Positions 35,481 through 46,890 of a DNA stretch of 64,000 nucleotides are shown here, piece by piece. The notes under the pieces were generated by a model. The model ran no database searches. It was not told where the DNA came from and saw nothing but the letters and a program-made list of their open reading frames with translations. Position numbers and translations under genes: made by a program. The stretch covers positions 17,533,717 to 17,597,716 of the forward strand of contig NC_088305.1 of the NCBI RefSeq assembly GCF_032854445.1, read 5' to 3'. Position 1 is the stretch's first letter; each line of letters opens with the position of its first letter. The DNA comes from Liolophura sinensis. Its lineage: Eukaryota > Mollusca > Polyplacophora > Chitonida > Chitonidae.

Positions 35481-35639
35481 GAAACCGTCTTGGTAATTTG
35501 TACAAATATAGGTCCAGATAAGATGTGCCATCTGGAGAGTATGTGGTTTCCATTAAACCCAGCGAAGATGGTTATATATCACAGCCTTCTCTATGTATGG
35601 ATCGTTTAAAGCTCGCAGATCATCAACATACCGTTTAGG

Positions 35640-36340
35640 GAATGAGAAAGATCGGTTATGAAATACTCTTGAGATTTGCCAGAAGGCTTTTAAGACAACA
35701 CAGATAACCTCTCTTGTATAAAAACTTTCTAATTATTGGATAAAGGGTTTCTTGTTTTCCATGCCCGAAGCCTATGTTTGTTTTGTAGTGTAGACGATGA
35801 ATCAATTCTGCTCCATCTCCCAAATTATCCATATTATCACTCTATACTCTCGGATTTCGGTAAACATCGCCTCAGGTCACTATCGCTGACGTGATAACAT
35901 GAAAGCCAATTCGGAGATGAAAACTCTGAGCTAGGTATGTGACGCAGGACAAACCTGCCTGAACATCGTACGCCAGACAAAAACTGGAATTGTTGGAAGT
36001 CGTTTTTCCTACAATTCGTACAAGAATCCTTTCACACACTTAAACATGGGTTGGGCGGCTTCCTTATTTGTTTACAGCGCTAGCTATGGTGCACAGTTTT
36101 TGTGCACCTGCTTTACTAAGTCGTCTGCCATCACCTGTAGAAGTACATTGTGAACATAGCTGGCACTTTTTATATTTGTGGATGACAGATTACAATAAAA
36201 CCGCGTCTCTATTTACCATTGCCTCCAGCCTTGGTTTCCAGTGTATTTTTATTGCAAAAGTTTTGGAGTCTCAGCAGTTTAGTGATCGCAGTTGCCCGTT
36301 GCCGTACACATCCTTCAGGTCTATCTATATGCCATCAAAT
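35640..36340 (+). repeat. R2 repeat, copy 3 (internally deleted)
   Basis: Begins at the GCCAGAAGGCTTTTAAGAC block and jumps from CCATGCCCGAAGC to ATTATCACTCTATACTCTCG, omitting about 1.4 kb found in copy 1, then continues through ACGCCAGACAAAAACTGGAA and CCAGCCTTGGTTT. Confidence 0.78.
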
Positions 36341-36578
36341 TTTCGTGAGGTTTCTCTTTTCACTCAAGTACAGGGTATTAAATTTCTATGCATATGTATC
36401 CAATAAACTGAGAGTATTTTTTATCCTCTATAGGCTATCCATTCAATATTGTCTATCGATATTATCCAGCATGTAAAAAATGGCGGGCAGAGTTGTTGAC
36501 TGGTGAAAAAGGTTTGGCTTCTCTGAGGCCGTGGGCAGGGATTTTACGCACTTAATAGGTCCTAAAAGTAGGTGAGAG

Positions 36579-37499
36579 ATGCCCCCAAAAGACAAACCAA
36601 CAAGCAGAAAAACTCAGGCGAGTACCAGAAGCATGGGTAAATCAAATAATGAAGCTGGAGACGAAGGAGAATCGAGGACATTATTTGCTTCAACAACAAC
36701 GTCACCCAAGCCTGAGGATACAACAACAACTGCCAGTGAGAATCCAAGCTCTGTCCAAGTAACACTTGCTGATTTGCATGCAACTATCCTGACTATGAAC
36801 ACAGCCTTAAATCAGAAACTTGTTTCAATTCAGTCAGATGTGAAAAACATTAAACAGGATGTGAAACAGATAAACGAGAGGGTAACCAAATTGGAAGGAA
36901 AATTCTCGAATGTGGAGGACAGTGTTAGTATGTTAAGTGACAAAGTAGACGAAATAGAAAAGTCCATCCCAACCACAGAACAAAAACTAATGAATTACGT
37001 CGCAGAATTGGAGAAAAAATTACTTCGCCTGGAGATACATAATAGAAAAAACAACCTTCTCTTCTATGGCGTTCCTAAAACGAGTGAAACCGAAAATACC
37101 CATCAGTTTATCAGGACATTTTTATCAACCGAAATGGGGCTAGATGCAGAATGGGCACAAAAACTGCAAATCGGCAATGTTCATCGATTACCAAAATCAA
37201 GTCATCCAAGTAATACCAACCCACATCAGCCCATCATAATGCGATTGGTGCACACAAGTGACAGGGACAAGATTTTACAGGCGACGTCCGTTTTGCGAGG
37301 AAAGAAAATGTCAGTTAGAACTGATCTTCCACCAGAACTGAAAAGAGAACGAGGAAGATTGGCTAACGTTGCCTACAAAATTAGGTCCACTGAAAATAAA
37401 CAGACACGAATTAGAGTGGTTGATACTGATGTTATCCTGGAAACTAGGTCTATGAACGGCATTGGTCCATGGAAAATAATGAGAGACTGCACCATCTGA
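36579..37499 (+). CDS. LINE ORF1 protein (coiled coil, RRM-like, C-terminal domain)
   Basis: 306 residues, intact, starting ATGCCCCCAAAAG. Residues 1-60 are Ser/Thr/Lys-rich and disordered-looking. About 60-145 has heptad-like coiled coil (IQSDVKNIKQDVKQINERVT). About 145-240 resembles the RRM-like fold of L1-type ORF1p (NNLLFYGVPKT, then PIIMRLVH). The end is basic (LRGKKMSVRTDLPPELKRER) as in the ORF1p C-terminal domain. Such proteins bind the element's RNA as a trimer. It lies 760 bp upstream of ORF2. Intact while ORF2 is broken. Confidence 0.88.
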   Translation: MPPKDKPTSRKTQASTRSMGKSNNEAGDEGESRTLFASTTTSPKPEDTTTTASENPSSVQVTLADLHATILTMNTALNQKLVSIQSDVKNIKQDVKQINERVTKLEGKFSNVEDSVSMLSDKVDEIEKSIPTTEQKLMNYVAELEKKLLRLEIHNRKNNLLFYGVPKTSETENTHQFIRTFLSTEMGLDAEWAQKLQIGNVHRLPKSSHPSNTNPHQPIIMRLVHTSDRDKILQATSVLRGKKMSVRTDLPPELKRERGRLANVAYKIRSTENKQTRIRVVDTDVILETRSMNGIGPWKIMRDCTI

Positions 37500-38260
37500 A
37501 AACTGCACCCCTCAATCTGCTGCTGTGCATTGTTAGGTCATCTGTCAGGTGCCAGGGACAAAGTGAGTTCAGTTGACAAACAAATCAGATCATTTTGCTC
37601 CTTATACATGTGGTAATTTCCTTGTTGCACTACATTTATCTCCCTTTGACCACCTGTGAGTGACAACGATTACAATTAATTAGATAAATATCATATATTA
37701 AATGCCACTGCCTTTATGTATTTGCACGTACACCCTGCTTGACCATGACGTACAGATCTTGCATTTCAATATCTTGGTACTTGACCAACAATGAGAAAAC
37801 CTGTTCTGATAGTATTCACCTGAATTACTCTTATTAATACCATGTGATACATTAATCTCCCTTTGATCAGAGTGTCAGTTTGTGTGTAACACAAGTACTG
37901 TAAATTGGATCTCAAACTTCTAAATATGTTAGACTTGAATGTCTCATCTGCCATACTGTAGTAATTCTGTCTTTTATGTCTTAGAAAATCTAAACTCCAG
38001 TAATCAATTATTATATTTTTGTTTTGTTTACTTATTCCTGTTTCATTCCTTTTTTATTCCTTTTAAAATCTTATCCCTGCACATGGCCTATATGAGTCAT
38101 CGATCAGCGAGGATGTACAGTAAGCGCTTTGATCACTGTGTATATGTTTGCACCTTTTTATTTCACTATTGTTGTTATATTATTGTGTATATTCAAATTG
38201 GGACCTTAAAGTATGTATGCCTCTCATCAGCCGTATCATTGAAATCTGTCTTGCAATATT

Positions 38261-40827
38261 ATGGCTGATAATAACAACGATGAGGGCACATCGACTCTTG
38301 AACAGTTACCTTTTTATGATTGCATAGATTTTACTGACTGAGATTTTTACTGCATAACAATCCTGTAAACCCAGTGATAAAATCGACCTCTGCAGTTTTA
38401 GACCTTGACAATCTTTGTTTTAACCCAATACAAACAAATGTAATCGATGGCACCCAGTATATAACTGACGATTCCTCCGAGGAACAAGATTACTGGAGAG
38501 AGATCCACGATCACCAGGCTAATTATTTTCTTGAAGAGTCTTTTAAGACTTTGTCAAGACCTTTCTTAGATAGCAAAAACACTTCTGTGTTACACTTAAA
38601 TGCAAGAAGTTTAAAAAAACACTACTCTGAGATTTTGCCCAACATCATAAGTCTAGATTATCCTTTTTCAATCATAGGAATGTCTGAGAGCTGGCTCAAC
38701 CCAGGAACAGAACACCTTTATGATATCCCTAATTATAAATCGTTCTTCTCATCTCGCTCTAAAAGAAAAGGGGGAGGCCTAGTTCTTTTTGTCCATACCA
38801 GACTGGGTGAATGTTTTATTAGAGAACATCTCAGTCTTGTTGATGATGATGGCGAATATGAGAGTTTGTTCATAGAAACTACTCAAAAACAAAATAAACA
38901 AATCATAGGTATCTTTTATAGGCCACCGGGTAAAAGGGTTGATTGTTTCAACGATCAACTGTCCTCAATTTTGGAGACCATCAAGCCTGAAAACAAACTC
39001 TGTACAATATTTGGTGATTTCAACATTGATTTATTCAAAGCAGACACACACCTGCCGTCAAAGTATTTCTTAGAAAACCTTAAATCGTTCCATTTTTTCC
39101 CCAAAATTACAAAGCCCACAAGAATAACCGATAGGACTGCAACTTTGATCGACAACATATTTACGAATCATCACCAAAGTGCATTGAATTCCGGCATTCT
39201 CTTGACTGATATAACCGATCATTATATCAAAATTTTGAAACTTTTCTCAAAACACCATCAGTACCAAATTTCAGTCTCGATCCCTGTACCTCAGCAGAAG
39301 TTGTAGATGTTATCATGGGACTGAAGAATAGCTCTCCTGGCCTAGATGAGATTCGTGTTTCAGTTGTAAAGTATTGTGCCACAGCAATAGCGAAACCGCT
39401 GACCCATATAATAAACTTATCGTTTCAAACTGGAATATTCCCTGATAAAATGAAAAGTGCTAAACTCACACCAGTGTATAAATCGGGTGAAATGAAGGAG
39501 TTTAAAAATTACCGACCAATATCTGTCTTACCGTGTTTCAGCAAAATCATCGAAAAACTGGTGGTTAACTGTCTGACGACGTTCCTCGAAATGAACGATA
39601 TTATATACTGTCAACAGTTCGGTTTCAGATCGCATCACTCTACTACACATGCAATAATTGCTCTATATGATAAACTAGTAACTGCTAAAGAAACAAATAA
39701 GTACAGCATCACTCTTTTTCTAGACCTTGCAAAGGCTTTTGATACTGTAGACCACAATATATTGTTGAAAAAACTCGACCATTATGGTGTCAAAGGTCTT
39801 AGTAATATATGGTTTAATGATTATCTGAAAAACAGATCACATTGCCTTTTATACAACGATTGCCGATCAACTACTAAATACATGAATATTGGTGTTCCTC
39901 AGGGCTCAATCCTAGGACCCCTTCTCTTTTTAATATACATTAATGACATTAAAGATGTTTCATCTCTACTTGATATCATATTGTTTGCTGATGATACTAG
40001 TGCTGTCCTTTGCAATGATGATCCAGCACACCTCCAGGAAACTTTTAATCGTGAAATTGAAAAAATTTACGAGTGGTTATGTTGCAATAAACTGTCTCTT
40101 AATATTAAGAAAACCAAATTTATGTACATCGCTCCCAATCGCAGAATAAATAATCATGCTACTCCTTTCCTGGCTATAGCAGGCGTAAATATCGAAAAAA
40201 CCAAGACCTTCAATTTCTAAGGTATAACTTTCAATGAAAGATTAACGTGGACAAACCACATAAATAATATCTGCAAAAAATATCCCGTAATTTAGGGGTG
40301 ATAAATCATATTAAATATGCCCTAAAGAAAAATACTCTGTTCATTCTGTACTATGCACTTATTAACCAATATATTACGTACTGCAATGCAGTGTGGGGAA
40401 ATACTTATGAAACACATCTTCTTCCCCTGATCCGTCTTCAAAAACGAGCATTACGCATTATTACCTCCTCTCATAAATACGAACACACCGCGCCTATTTT
40501 TACTGAGTATAATATCTTACCTGTTACCGCGGTTAACACCTTTCAGACACTCCAGTTAGTTCACAAATACTTCTCAATCCTAGCAATACTCCATTATACA
40601 CCCGTACTTACTTTACAAAACAGTCTGATATTCACTGCTATCCAACTAGAACATCATATTTTAACTTACACCGACCATTTCATAGAAGCAATCTATCCCT
40701 ACACACTTGTAAAATAAAAGGACCGATCGAATGGAATAAACTGCCCTCCAATTTAAAAGAAATCACCTCTTTATCATTATTTAAATCGTCTTTGATAACT
40801 TTACTCCTGAGAAAAATATACAGCTGA
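38261..40827 (+). pseudogene. LINE ORF2: endonuclease and reverse transcriptase, multiply broken
   Basis: Starts ATG at 38261 (MADNNNDEGTSTLEQL). The APE-type endonuclease (about 38590-39220) shows LHLNARS, SESWL, FYRPP, GDFNIDL and a degraded TDH motif. The reverse transcriptase (about 39310-40210) shows NYRPISVL, FLDLAKAFDTVDH, GVPQGSILGP and the catalytic FADD. The C-terminal region ends GPIEWNKLPSNLKEI...RKIYS. Lesions: a TGA where Trp is expected at about 38339 followed by a frameshift; loss of most of the linker between endonuclease and RT near 39230-39300 with a frameshift; TAA at 40218; a one-base loss in an A run near 40280; another frameshift near 40640. Not functional. Confidence 0.93.
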
Positions 40828-41582
40828 TGAAGCATATAGCTATAATCATTACTACACCAAGTCATCCACAATTGTACATACGTTTTGAATTAACTCAGTT
40901 GCGACACGTAGTTGCTTGCTTAACGTTTTCTCTTGATAGTATATTGTTGTCGCCTTGATTGATATGAATATTAATACATAAGTGCACATGTGTGCGTGTG
41001 CATATTTGTACACATATTTACGAATGTAAATTCTCTTTACTGTCTGTATATCCTTACATTTAGGAGTGGGTGCTACAGTAGTAACTACTATGTGTATGCA
41101 TAATTAGGTACACGTGTACGTATGTGCAAGTGCTTCATTCCAACATATGAGTATTAACCAGTTAGCATCTCTTGTCAATTAAATTTAAACATGTTATGGG
41201 ATACAATAAGCCCTTTGGGGTTTCTGCTCCCGCTAGAGTGCTATAAGTTGTATTATGTTGACAAACTGATGTATCCGTACATATGTAATTATGTGTGTGT
41301 GTATACACCTGTTTGTATTAACCTTGATTAAGAAAAACCATTATTATATAGGCCTACTTATACTGTGCACATTACGATAATATTTAAGATGTATTTGTAT
41401 GAATATACGTACATTTACATACATATGCGTGTGCCTGTGTGTTTGCGGGTGTGTATGTATATTTATGTATATGTATGTGTGTATATGTGTGTATATATAT
41501 TTATATATAACCATGCGGATACAAGAGGTTTAGGTACAGAGAGGTATTGAGATGTTCTTCCTTTTCTACTTTCTTTCTGGTG
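40828..41582 (+). other. LINE 3' UTR
   Basis: No ORF. Rich in TG/TA alternation (GTGTATGTATATTTATG and similar around 41380-41510). Confidence 0.7.
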
Positions 41583-41614
41583 AATAAATCAAATCAAATC
41601 AAATCAAATCAAAT
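41583..41614 (+). repeat. (AAATC)n 3' end of the LINE
   Basis: Five to six pentanucleotide units directly after GAATAAATC, marking the element's 3' terminus. Confidence 0.92.
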
Positions 41615-41796
41615 GGGAGTTATGATTTTGTCGCCGTTTATCTGTCTGTCTGCCTGATGTCAGCAACCTTATACGGGAAAAAAATTTCTGATGTATTTGG
41701 ATAAAATGTTGTGCATAAGTTGGGTATAATTGTTGATTTCTAAATTACATTCTACTTTGGCGGAGGTTTGCACTCTCGGCATGAATTCTAGTAGAT

Positions 41797-41998
41797 AATG
41801 TTTTAATATAACAACATTATCGCCCATCTAATATATACTGAATTGATAAAGTGTTCTTTTTATTATTTTGCCGCAAAACGCCCGTAATCTACTGTGGCTT
41901 CAAGTACAAAATGTTTTAATATAACACCTTTTTCACTTATGTCATCTTTACTAAATTGATATAGTATTCTTTATATTGTTTTACTGCAAAACGCCTGG
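41797..41998. repeat. Two tandem copies of a ~113-bp unit
   Basis: AATGTTTTAATATAACA and GCAAAACGCC recur 113 bp apart. Confidence 0.75.
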
Positions 41999-41999
41999 C

Positions 42000-43440
42000 T
42001 AGCCGATGTACCAGCTCTTTGAATAGCTGATGTAAAGGCTCTTTATCTATCTGAAGCGCAAGGTCTTAGTCTATCTGAAGCACAAGCTCTTTCTCTATCT
42101 GAAGCACAAGCTCTTTGTCTATCTGATGCAAAAGCTCTTTGACCAGCTAATGCTCAAGCTCTCTGATTAGCTTATGTTCAAACATTCCCGAGGAACAAGC
42201 TCTTGACTGACTGATGTACAAGCTTCTCGATTAGCTGATATACAAGCTCTTTCGCTGGCTAAAGTAAAAAGTTTCTGATTAGCTGATGTGGTGGCTCATT
42301 TCTAGCTAATCTACAAGCATTTTCATTAGCTGGTCTGCATAGCTCTTTAACTAGCTATGAACAAGATCTCTGACTAGCTGGTGTATATGCTTTTTGACTA
42401 ATTGATGTCCAAGCTATTTGACTGGGTGATGTACACACTCTCACTAGCTGAGGTACAAGCTCTTTGATTGGCTGATGTACAAACACTCTCACTAGCTGAG
42501 GTAAAAGCTCTTTGATTGGCTGATGTACAAATACTATCACTAGCTGAGGTACAAGCTCTTTGCCCAGCTAATGTACAAGCTCTTTTTCCATCTGATGTAA
42601 AAGCTCTTTGCCCAGATGATGTACAAATACTATCATTAGCTGAGGTACAATGTCTCTTTGCCTGGCTGATGTAAACTCTCTCTTTGTCTGGCTGATGTAA
42701 ACTCTCTCTTTGCCTGGCTGATGTAAACTCTCTCTTTGTCTGGCTGATGTAAACTCTCTCTTTGCCTGGCTGATGTACAAACTTTGCCTGGCTAATGTAC
42801 AATGTTTTTGACAGTCTGGTGTACAAGAACTCTCAATAGCTGAGGTACAAGCTCTTTGCCGGGCTGATGTACAATCTCTTTTTTGCCTGGCTGATGTAAA
42901 CTCTCTCTTTGTCTGGCTGATGTACAATGTCTCTTTGTCTGGCTGATGTAAACTCTCTCTTTGTCTGGCTGATGTAAACTCTCTCTTTGTCTGGCTGATG
43001 TACAAACTTTGCCTGGCTAATGTACAATGTTTTTGACAGTCTGGTGTACAAGAACTCTCAATAGCTGAGGTACAGGCTCTTTGCCGGGCTGATGTACAAT
43101 CTCTCTTTGCCTGGCTGATGTAAACTCTCTCTTTGCCTGGCTGATGTACAATGTCTCTTTGCCTGGCTGATGTAAACTCTCTCTTTGTCTGGCTGATGTA
43201 AACTCTCTCTTTGCCTGGCTGATGTACAAACTTTGCCTGGCTAATGTACAATGTTTTTGACAGTCTGGTGTACAAGCACTCTCAATAGCTGAGGTGCAAG
43301 CTCTTTGCCCAGCTTATGTAAAAGCTCATTGCCCAACATTTGTACAAGCTCTTTGCCCAGCTGAGGTACAAGCTCTCCTTGCCCAGCTTATGTACAAGCT
43401 CTCTTTGCCTGGCTGATGTACAAGTGCACAGACCTCTGAC
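42000..43440. repeat. 24-26-bp minisatellite with ~225-bp higher-order repeat
   Basis: Basic unit GCTGATGTAAACTCTCTCTT plus TGTCTG; outer parts carry a variant CTGATGTACAAGCTCTTTG. A longer pattern that includes CAATGTTTTTGACAGTCTGG recurs at about 42777, 43003 and 43227, giving a higher-order unit of 224-226 bp. Long minus-strand frames (26-residue repeats) reflect the lack of stops in the unit, not a gene. Confidence 0.93.
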
Positions 43441-44090
43441 CAGAGAGACTGAAACAATGTTCTATTTGGAGCTTCTAGGAATTTCACCCACTACATTATA
43501 TTTACACAGAAAAAATCTGTGTTATGGTTGATAGTTCCAGTAACAACATGATCGCTTAGGTGAAAAGTTCATTTCACCTACATATTACTTTTTTTGCTCG
43601 TGAAGAGTGTAATCACAGCATGTGTTCTGGACAACAACGCCGTTTTAGTAAAAGCTAAAGTACTTTACAAACATACCGCTTAAATATTGGCAGCAGCTGA
43701 ATGGGGAAGTCTCCTTCACTGAGTTGACAGAAAAAGGGTGTTATCAAAAACAGGGTAAAACATCGCAAGCTGACCGCAAACATGCTGACTGCAAACAATA
43801 ATTGTTAGTGCAACAGAAGGAAAGCACTCCGACAGAACGTACAATATTGTAATTTAAAACTCAGTTACCTCCCTTCCTGTAGTCAGTTAAAACACATTTG
43901 TGTTTTAACATGTATCAAAAATCACATTTCTTTCTTTGTCCAACCAATGGATTCCAAATTTTTTTACAGAACCCAGTAAATGTCATCTTTGTTATTTATC
44001 ATTGCAGCACAGTCACCACCCGCTATTTTTCTTGGTATAGAGATTGTAATCTAGAAACCGATGCTATTTTGGAGGTGGTGTAGATACGGA
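43441..44090. other. Unassigned sequence
   Basis: No element recognised; the end already contains a first 29-bp minisatellite-like unit. Confidence 0.35.
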
Positions 44091-44324
44091 ATGAGTGAGT
44101 GAGTGCTTGGGGTTTAACGTCGCGCTCAACAATATTTCAGTCATATGACGACTAAGAAATTCTAAGGGTGTATTTAATGTACCTCCTTGTTGCAGGACGG
44201 ATTTCCACCGCTCTTTTATCTAGTGCTGCTTCAATGAGACGAATTACCGAAGGCAAGTAAGCGGTTCGGCCCTAGCCAGTATACTAATACGGGTCAACCA
44301 GTGGTGCACTATCCCCTTCATGCT
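44091..44324 (-). mobile_element. SINE-A, 5'-truncated, with 13-bp target-site duplication
   Basis: Minus orientation: (GAGT)n, GCTTGGGGTTTAACGTCG, body, ending CCCTTCATGCT. Flanked by GTGTAGATACGGA at 44078-44090 and 44325-44337. The duplicated target itself resembles the adjacent 29-bp unit, so insertion was into the edge of the array. Confidence 0.93.
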
Positions 44325-44337
44325 GTGTAGATACGGA

Positions 44338-44915
44338 CGTTAGTCCAGAGGTGTTCTAACCAAACGTGGAATTTCAGAGGTGGTGTAGACATGGGTAGTA
44401 TTTCAGAGGTGTAGAGATGGGTAGTATTCCAGATGTGGTGTAGACATGGGTGGTATTTCAAAGATGATGTAGACATTGGTGGTATTTCAGAGGTGATGTA
44501 GACATGGGTGGTATTTCAGAGGTGGTGTAGTCACGGGTGGAATTTCAGATGTGGTGTAGACATGGGTGGAATTTCAGAGGTGGTGTAGACATGGGTGGAA
44601 TTTCAGAGGTGTCGTAGACATGGGTGGTATTTCAGAGGTGGTGTAGAGATGGGTGGTATTCCAGAGGTGGTGTAGACATGGGTGGTATTTCAGAGATGAT
44701 GTAGACATCGGTGGTATTTCAGAGGTCGTGTAAACATGGCTGGTATTTCAGATATGATGTGCACATGGGTGGTATTTCAGAGGTGGTGTAGACATGGGTG
44801 GTATTCCAGAGGTGGTGTAGACATGGGTGGTATTTCAGAGATGATGTAGACATCGGTGGTATTTCAGAGGTGCTGTAAACATGGGTGGTATTTCAGATAT
44901 GATGTGCACATGGGT
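44338..44915. repeat. 29-bp minisatellite, about 20 copies
   Basis: Unit AGGTGGTGTAGACATGGGTG plus GTATTTCAG. A multi-unit block (CATCGGTGG...GATATGATGTGCACATGGG) is present twice, near 44700 and 44850. Confidence 0.93.
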
Positions 44916-44916
44916 G

Positions 44917-44953
44917 ATCTACGACGTTAAACCCTAAGCACTCACTCACTCTA
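44917..44953 (+). mobile_element. SINE-A tail fragment, plus
   Basis: TACGACGTTAAACCCTAAGC then (ACTC)n. Opposite orientation to the SINE-A at 44091-44324, so the minisatellite is bracketed by outward-facing tails. Confidence 0.8.
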
Positions 44954-46890
44954 ATTCACTGGTGATTTGCATTACTAACCATTTCCAATCAGACAGTTCC
45001 GCAGTTGCGAAGAATCGTACAGTGAAATGGCGTATTTACTTTGTTGAACAGATAAAGCTTTGTGGGTACATAAAGCCGAGAAAAGTAAGTTAAATAATGT
45101 GTTATTCTTCGTTCTGCCATTTATATTGGACCGCCTTTTCTTGCCCCTTTGGAAGTAAGCGTCATGTGTTTAATCGACAACGATTTTACGCCGTTTGTCA
45201 AGAAGATGCGACAAATAACGATAGTACTATTAAGTAGTGAGCTATATATGGTATTTTGTCACAGCTGATTATATCAATAGACCACAGGTATAGAAGAGAA
45301 AACAGATTTTGATCTGGGTGTTCAAAACTTTTTTAACGATATATACGTACTCCACTACCGTATACGTAAATACACAACGAACAACGTCTGGTCTTTGTTA
45401 TTTTTGAGTATGGATTATACAATCGGGTCCAAAGAACGCAATACACTGTATACATTTTTAGGAAACTAAATTGAAAGAGTATTGTGTTTTATTATTGATA
45501 GCGGAATGCATCATGTTAGCGCATGTTAAAAATATTATGTTATATATGACTGGCGTTTGTTGGTGAAAAGAGCTATTTGGTTGTCCTTATAGCATTCTAT
45601 TATGCTGCAGTAACAATCAGTTCTAGCATCAGTCAAAAAAACATAATAGTATATTATATTTAACAAATAATATTTAACAGATAACAGATGAGTATTTTGT
45701 CATATCATCCTTATGGAAACTAGAAACGACAAAATAGTAATAATGTAGAACATTAGTGTAGAACAAGACTTATCGCGTGACAACACGTCCTGATATGTCA
45801 CAAAAGTCTGACTGATAACTAGTTCTGACTTACCATATGGCCATTCGAAATGTTATCTTCTCACTTAAAAGTTACGCCATTAGAATAATGGGGTTTATGT
45901 ATCACTCAGTATCCCGTTCCAAACGTAAATCCCCCCTAACAATGTGGCGTAATCATGTATGTCAACCAGTACATCACAGCTGAACAGATGACCAATCCAG
46001 GAGAGTCTGTAGAGATGTTATCATTAAAAAAATATACTAAAACTACCATATGCTTCTAGTGAGGCTGAGGTCTGCACGGTAACTAGTACCACGAAACTAA
46101 CAGTGACCTGCGTTGGCGAGGATTGTACGTTATACTAACGCAAACCAGTAATGTCATGACGGGAAAAAATTGTGACGTAAAATGCCACGATTTAATTGGT
46201 CACGGACTATATAATTACCATATAGGTCCCGTGTACGTAGATATACGAGCAGAAAGTTCACTTGAAATGTTAAGCTTATCACTGTCATCTATATGCAATA
46301 AATGGCAACGGCTGTTTCCAGAAGTGTTTTTTGCTGTTTTTGTTTTTCATCTTTCAATGTTGTAGCGCTTCAGCAGCGAGCATAATATTATCAAAGATAA
46401 GGGATATTTTGGTAAGATAACCTGAAATATCACACGACTGCCGACGAAGATAACATCTGGCCGACAAAACCTTTTTACTGACCCGTACAAATGCACAAAA
46501 CCTCCTTTACCGGAATTAATTAAGGACAAAAGAAACAGAAGAAAACAAAAATGAACAGTTTTTGAGTGAATGCACCATGTATGTCAGCCCAACTGATAAA
46601 TATTCCCCAGTATTTTTAAGTGTTCTGTTTGAATATGTGTATTCGATTTATATGCTGTACTAACATTACGGCATCGAAATGAAGCCATTTTTGTGAGTGA
46701 AGGTAACACAGCTTCCTGTTTTCCCATTACCTCAGCCAGGGTTTTACTTTAACTGCTTGTGTGATGAAATAAGTAGCTTTATTAAAGGACCCATCCGGTT
46801 TAAGATTAGTACGGTAGGTACAAATTAAAACTCGCAAATGTTGCTTTTGAAAATCAAAAATGAGTTAAGTGGTATATTGATGGATAAATA
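44954..46890. other. Unassigned sequence
   Basis: A short candidate exon (46366-46411) between acceptor TTCAATGTTGTAG and donor TTTTG|GTAAGA has two open frames; too little to call. A part-copy of R3 (CCTCAGCCAGGGTTTTACTT) is at about 46730-46770. Confidence 0.3.

Larger units (their letters stand above)
36478..41614 (+). mobile_element. CR1/L2-like non-LTR retrotransposon (LINE), near full length
   Basis: About 5.1 kb with a short 5' region, ORF1 (36579-37499), ORF2 (38261-40827, broken), a TG/TA-rich 3' UTR and an (AAATC)n end, the simple-repeat 3' end usual in L2/CR1-type elements. The 5' limit is estimated from the start of a GGCGGGCAGAG segment; no target duplication was found. Confidence 0.88.

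Noticed and set aside
36562-36802. Minus-strand ORFs opposite LINE ORF1
   Set aside because: Antisense shadows; no motif.
42398-43275. 235-codon and 142-codon minus-strand ORFs with 26-residue repeats
   Set aside because: Products of the 26-bp minisatellite; several frames are open at once and there is no start context or splice support.
46366-46411. 46-nt exon between good splice signals
   Set aside because: Two frames open, too short to discriminate from chance.
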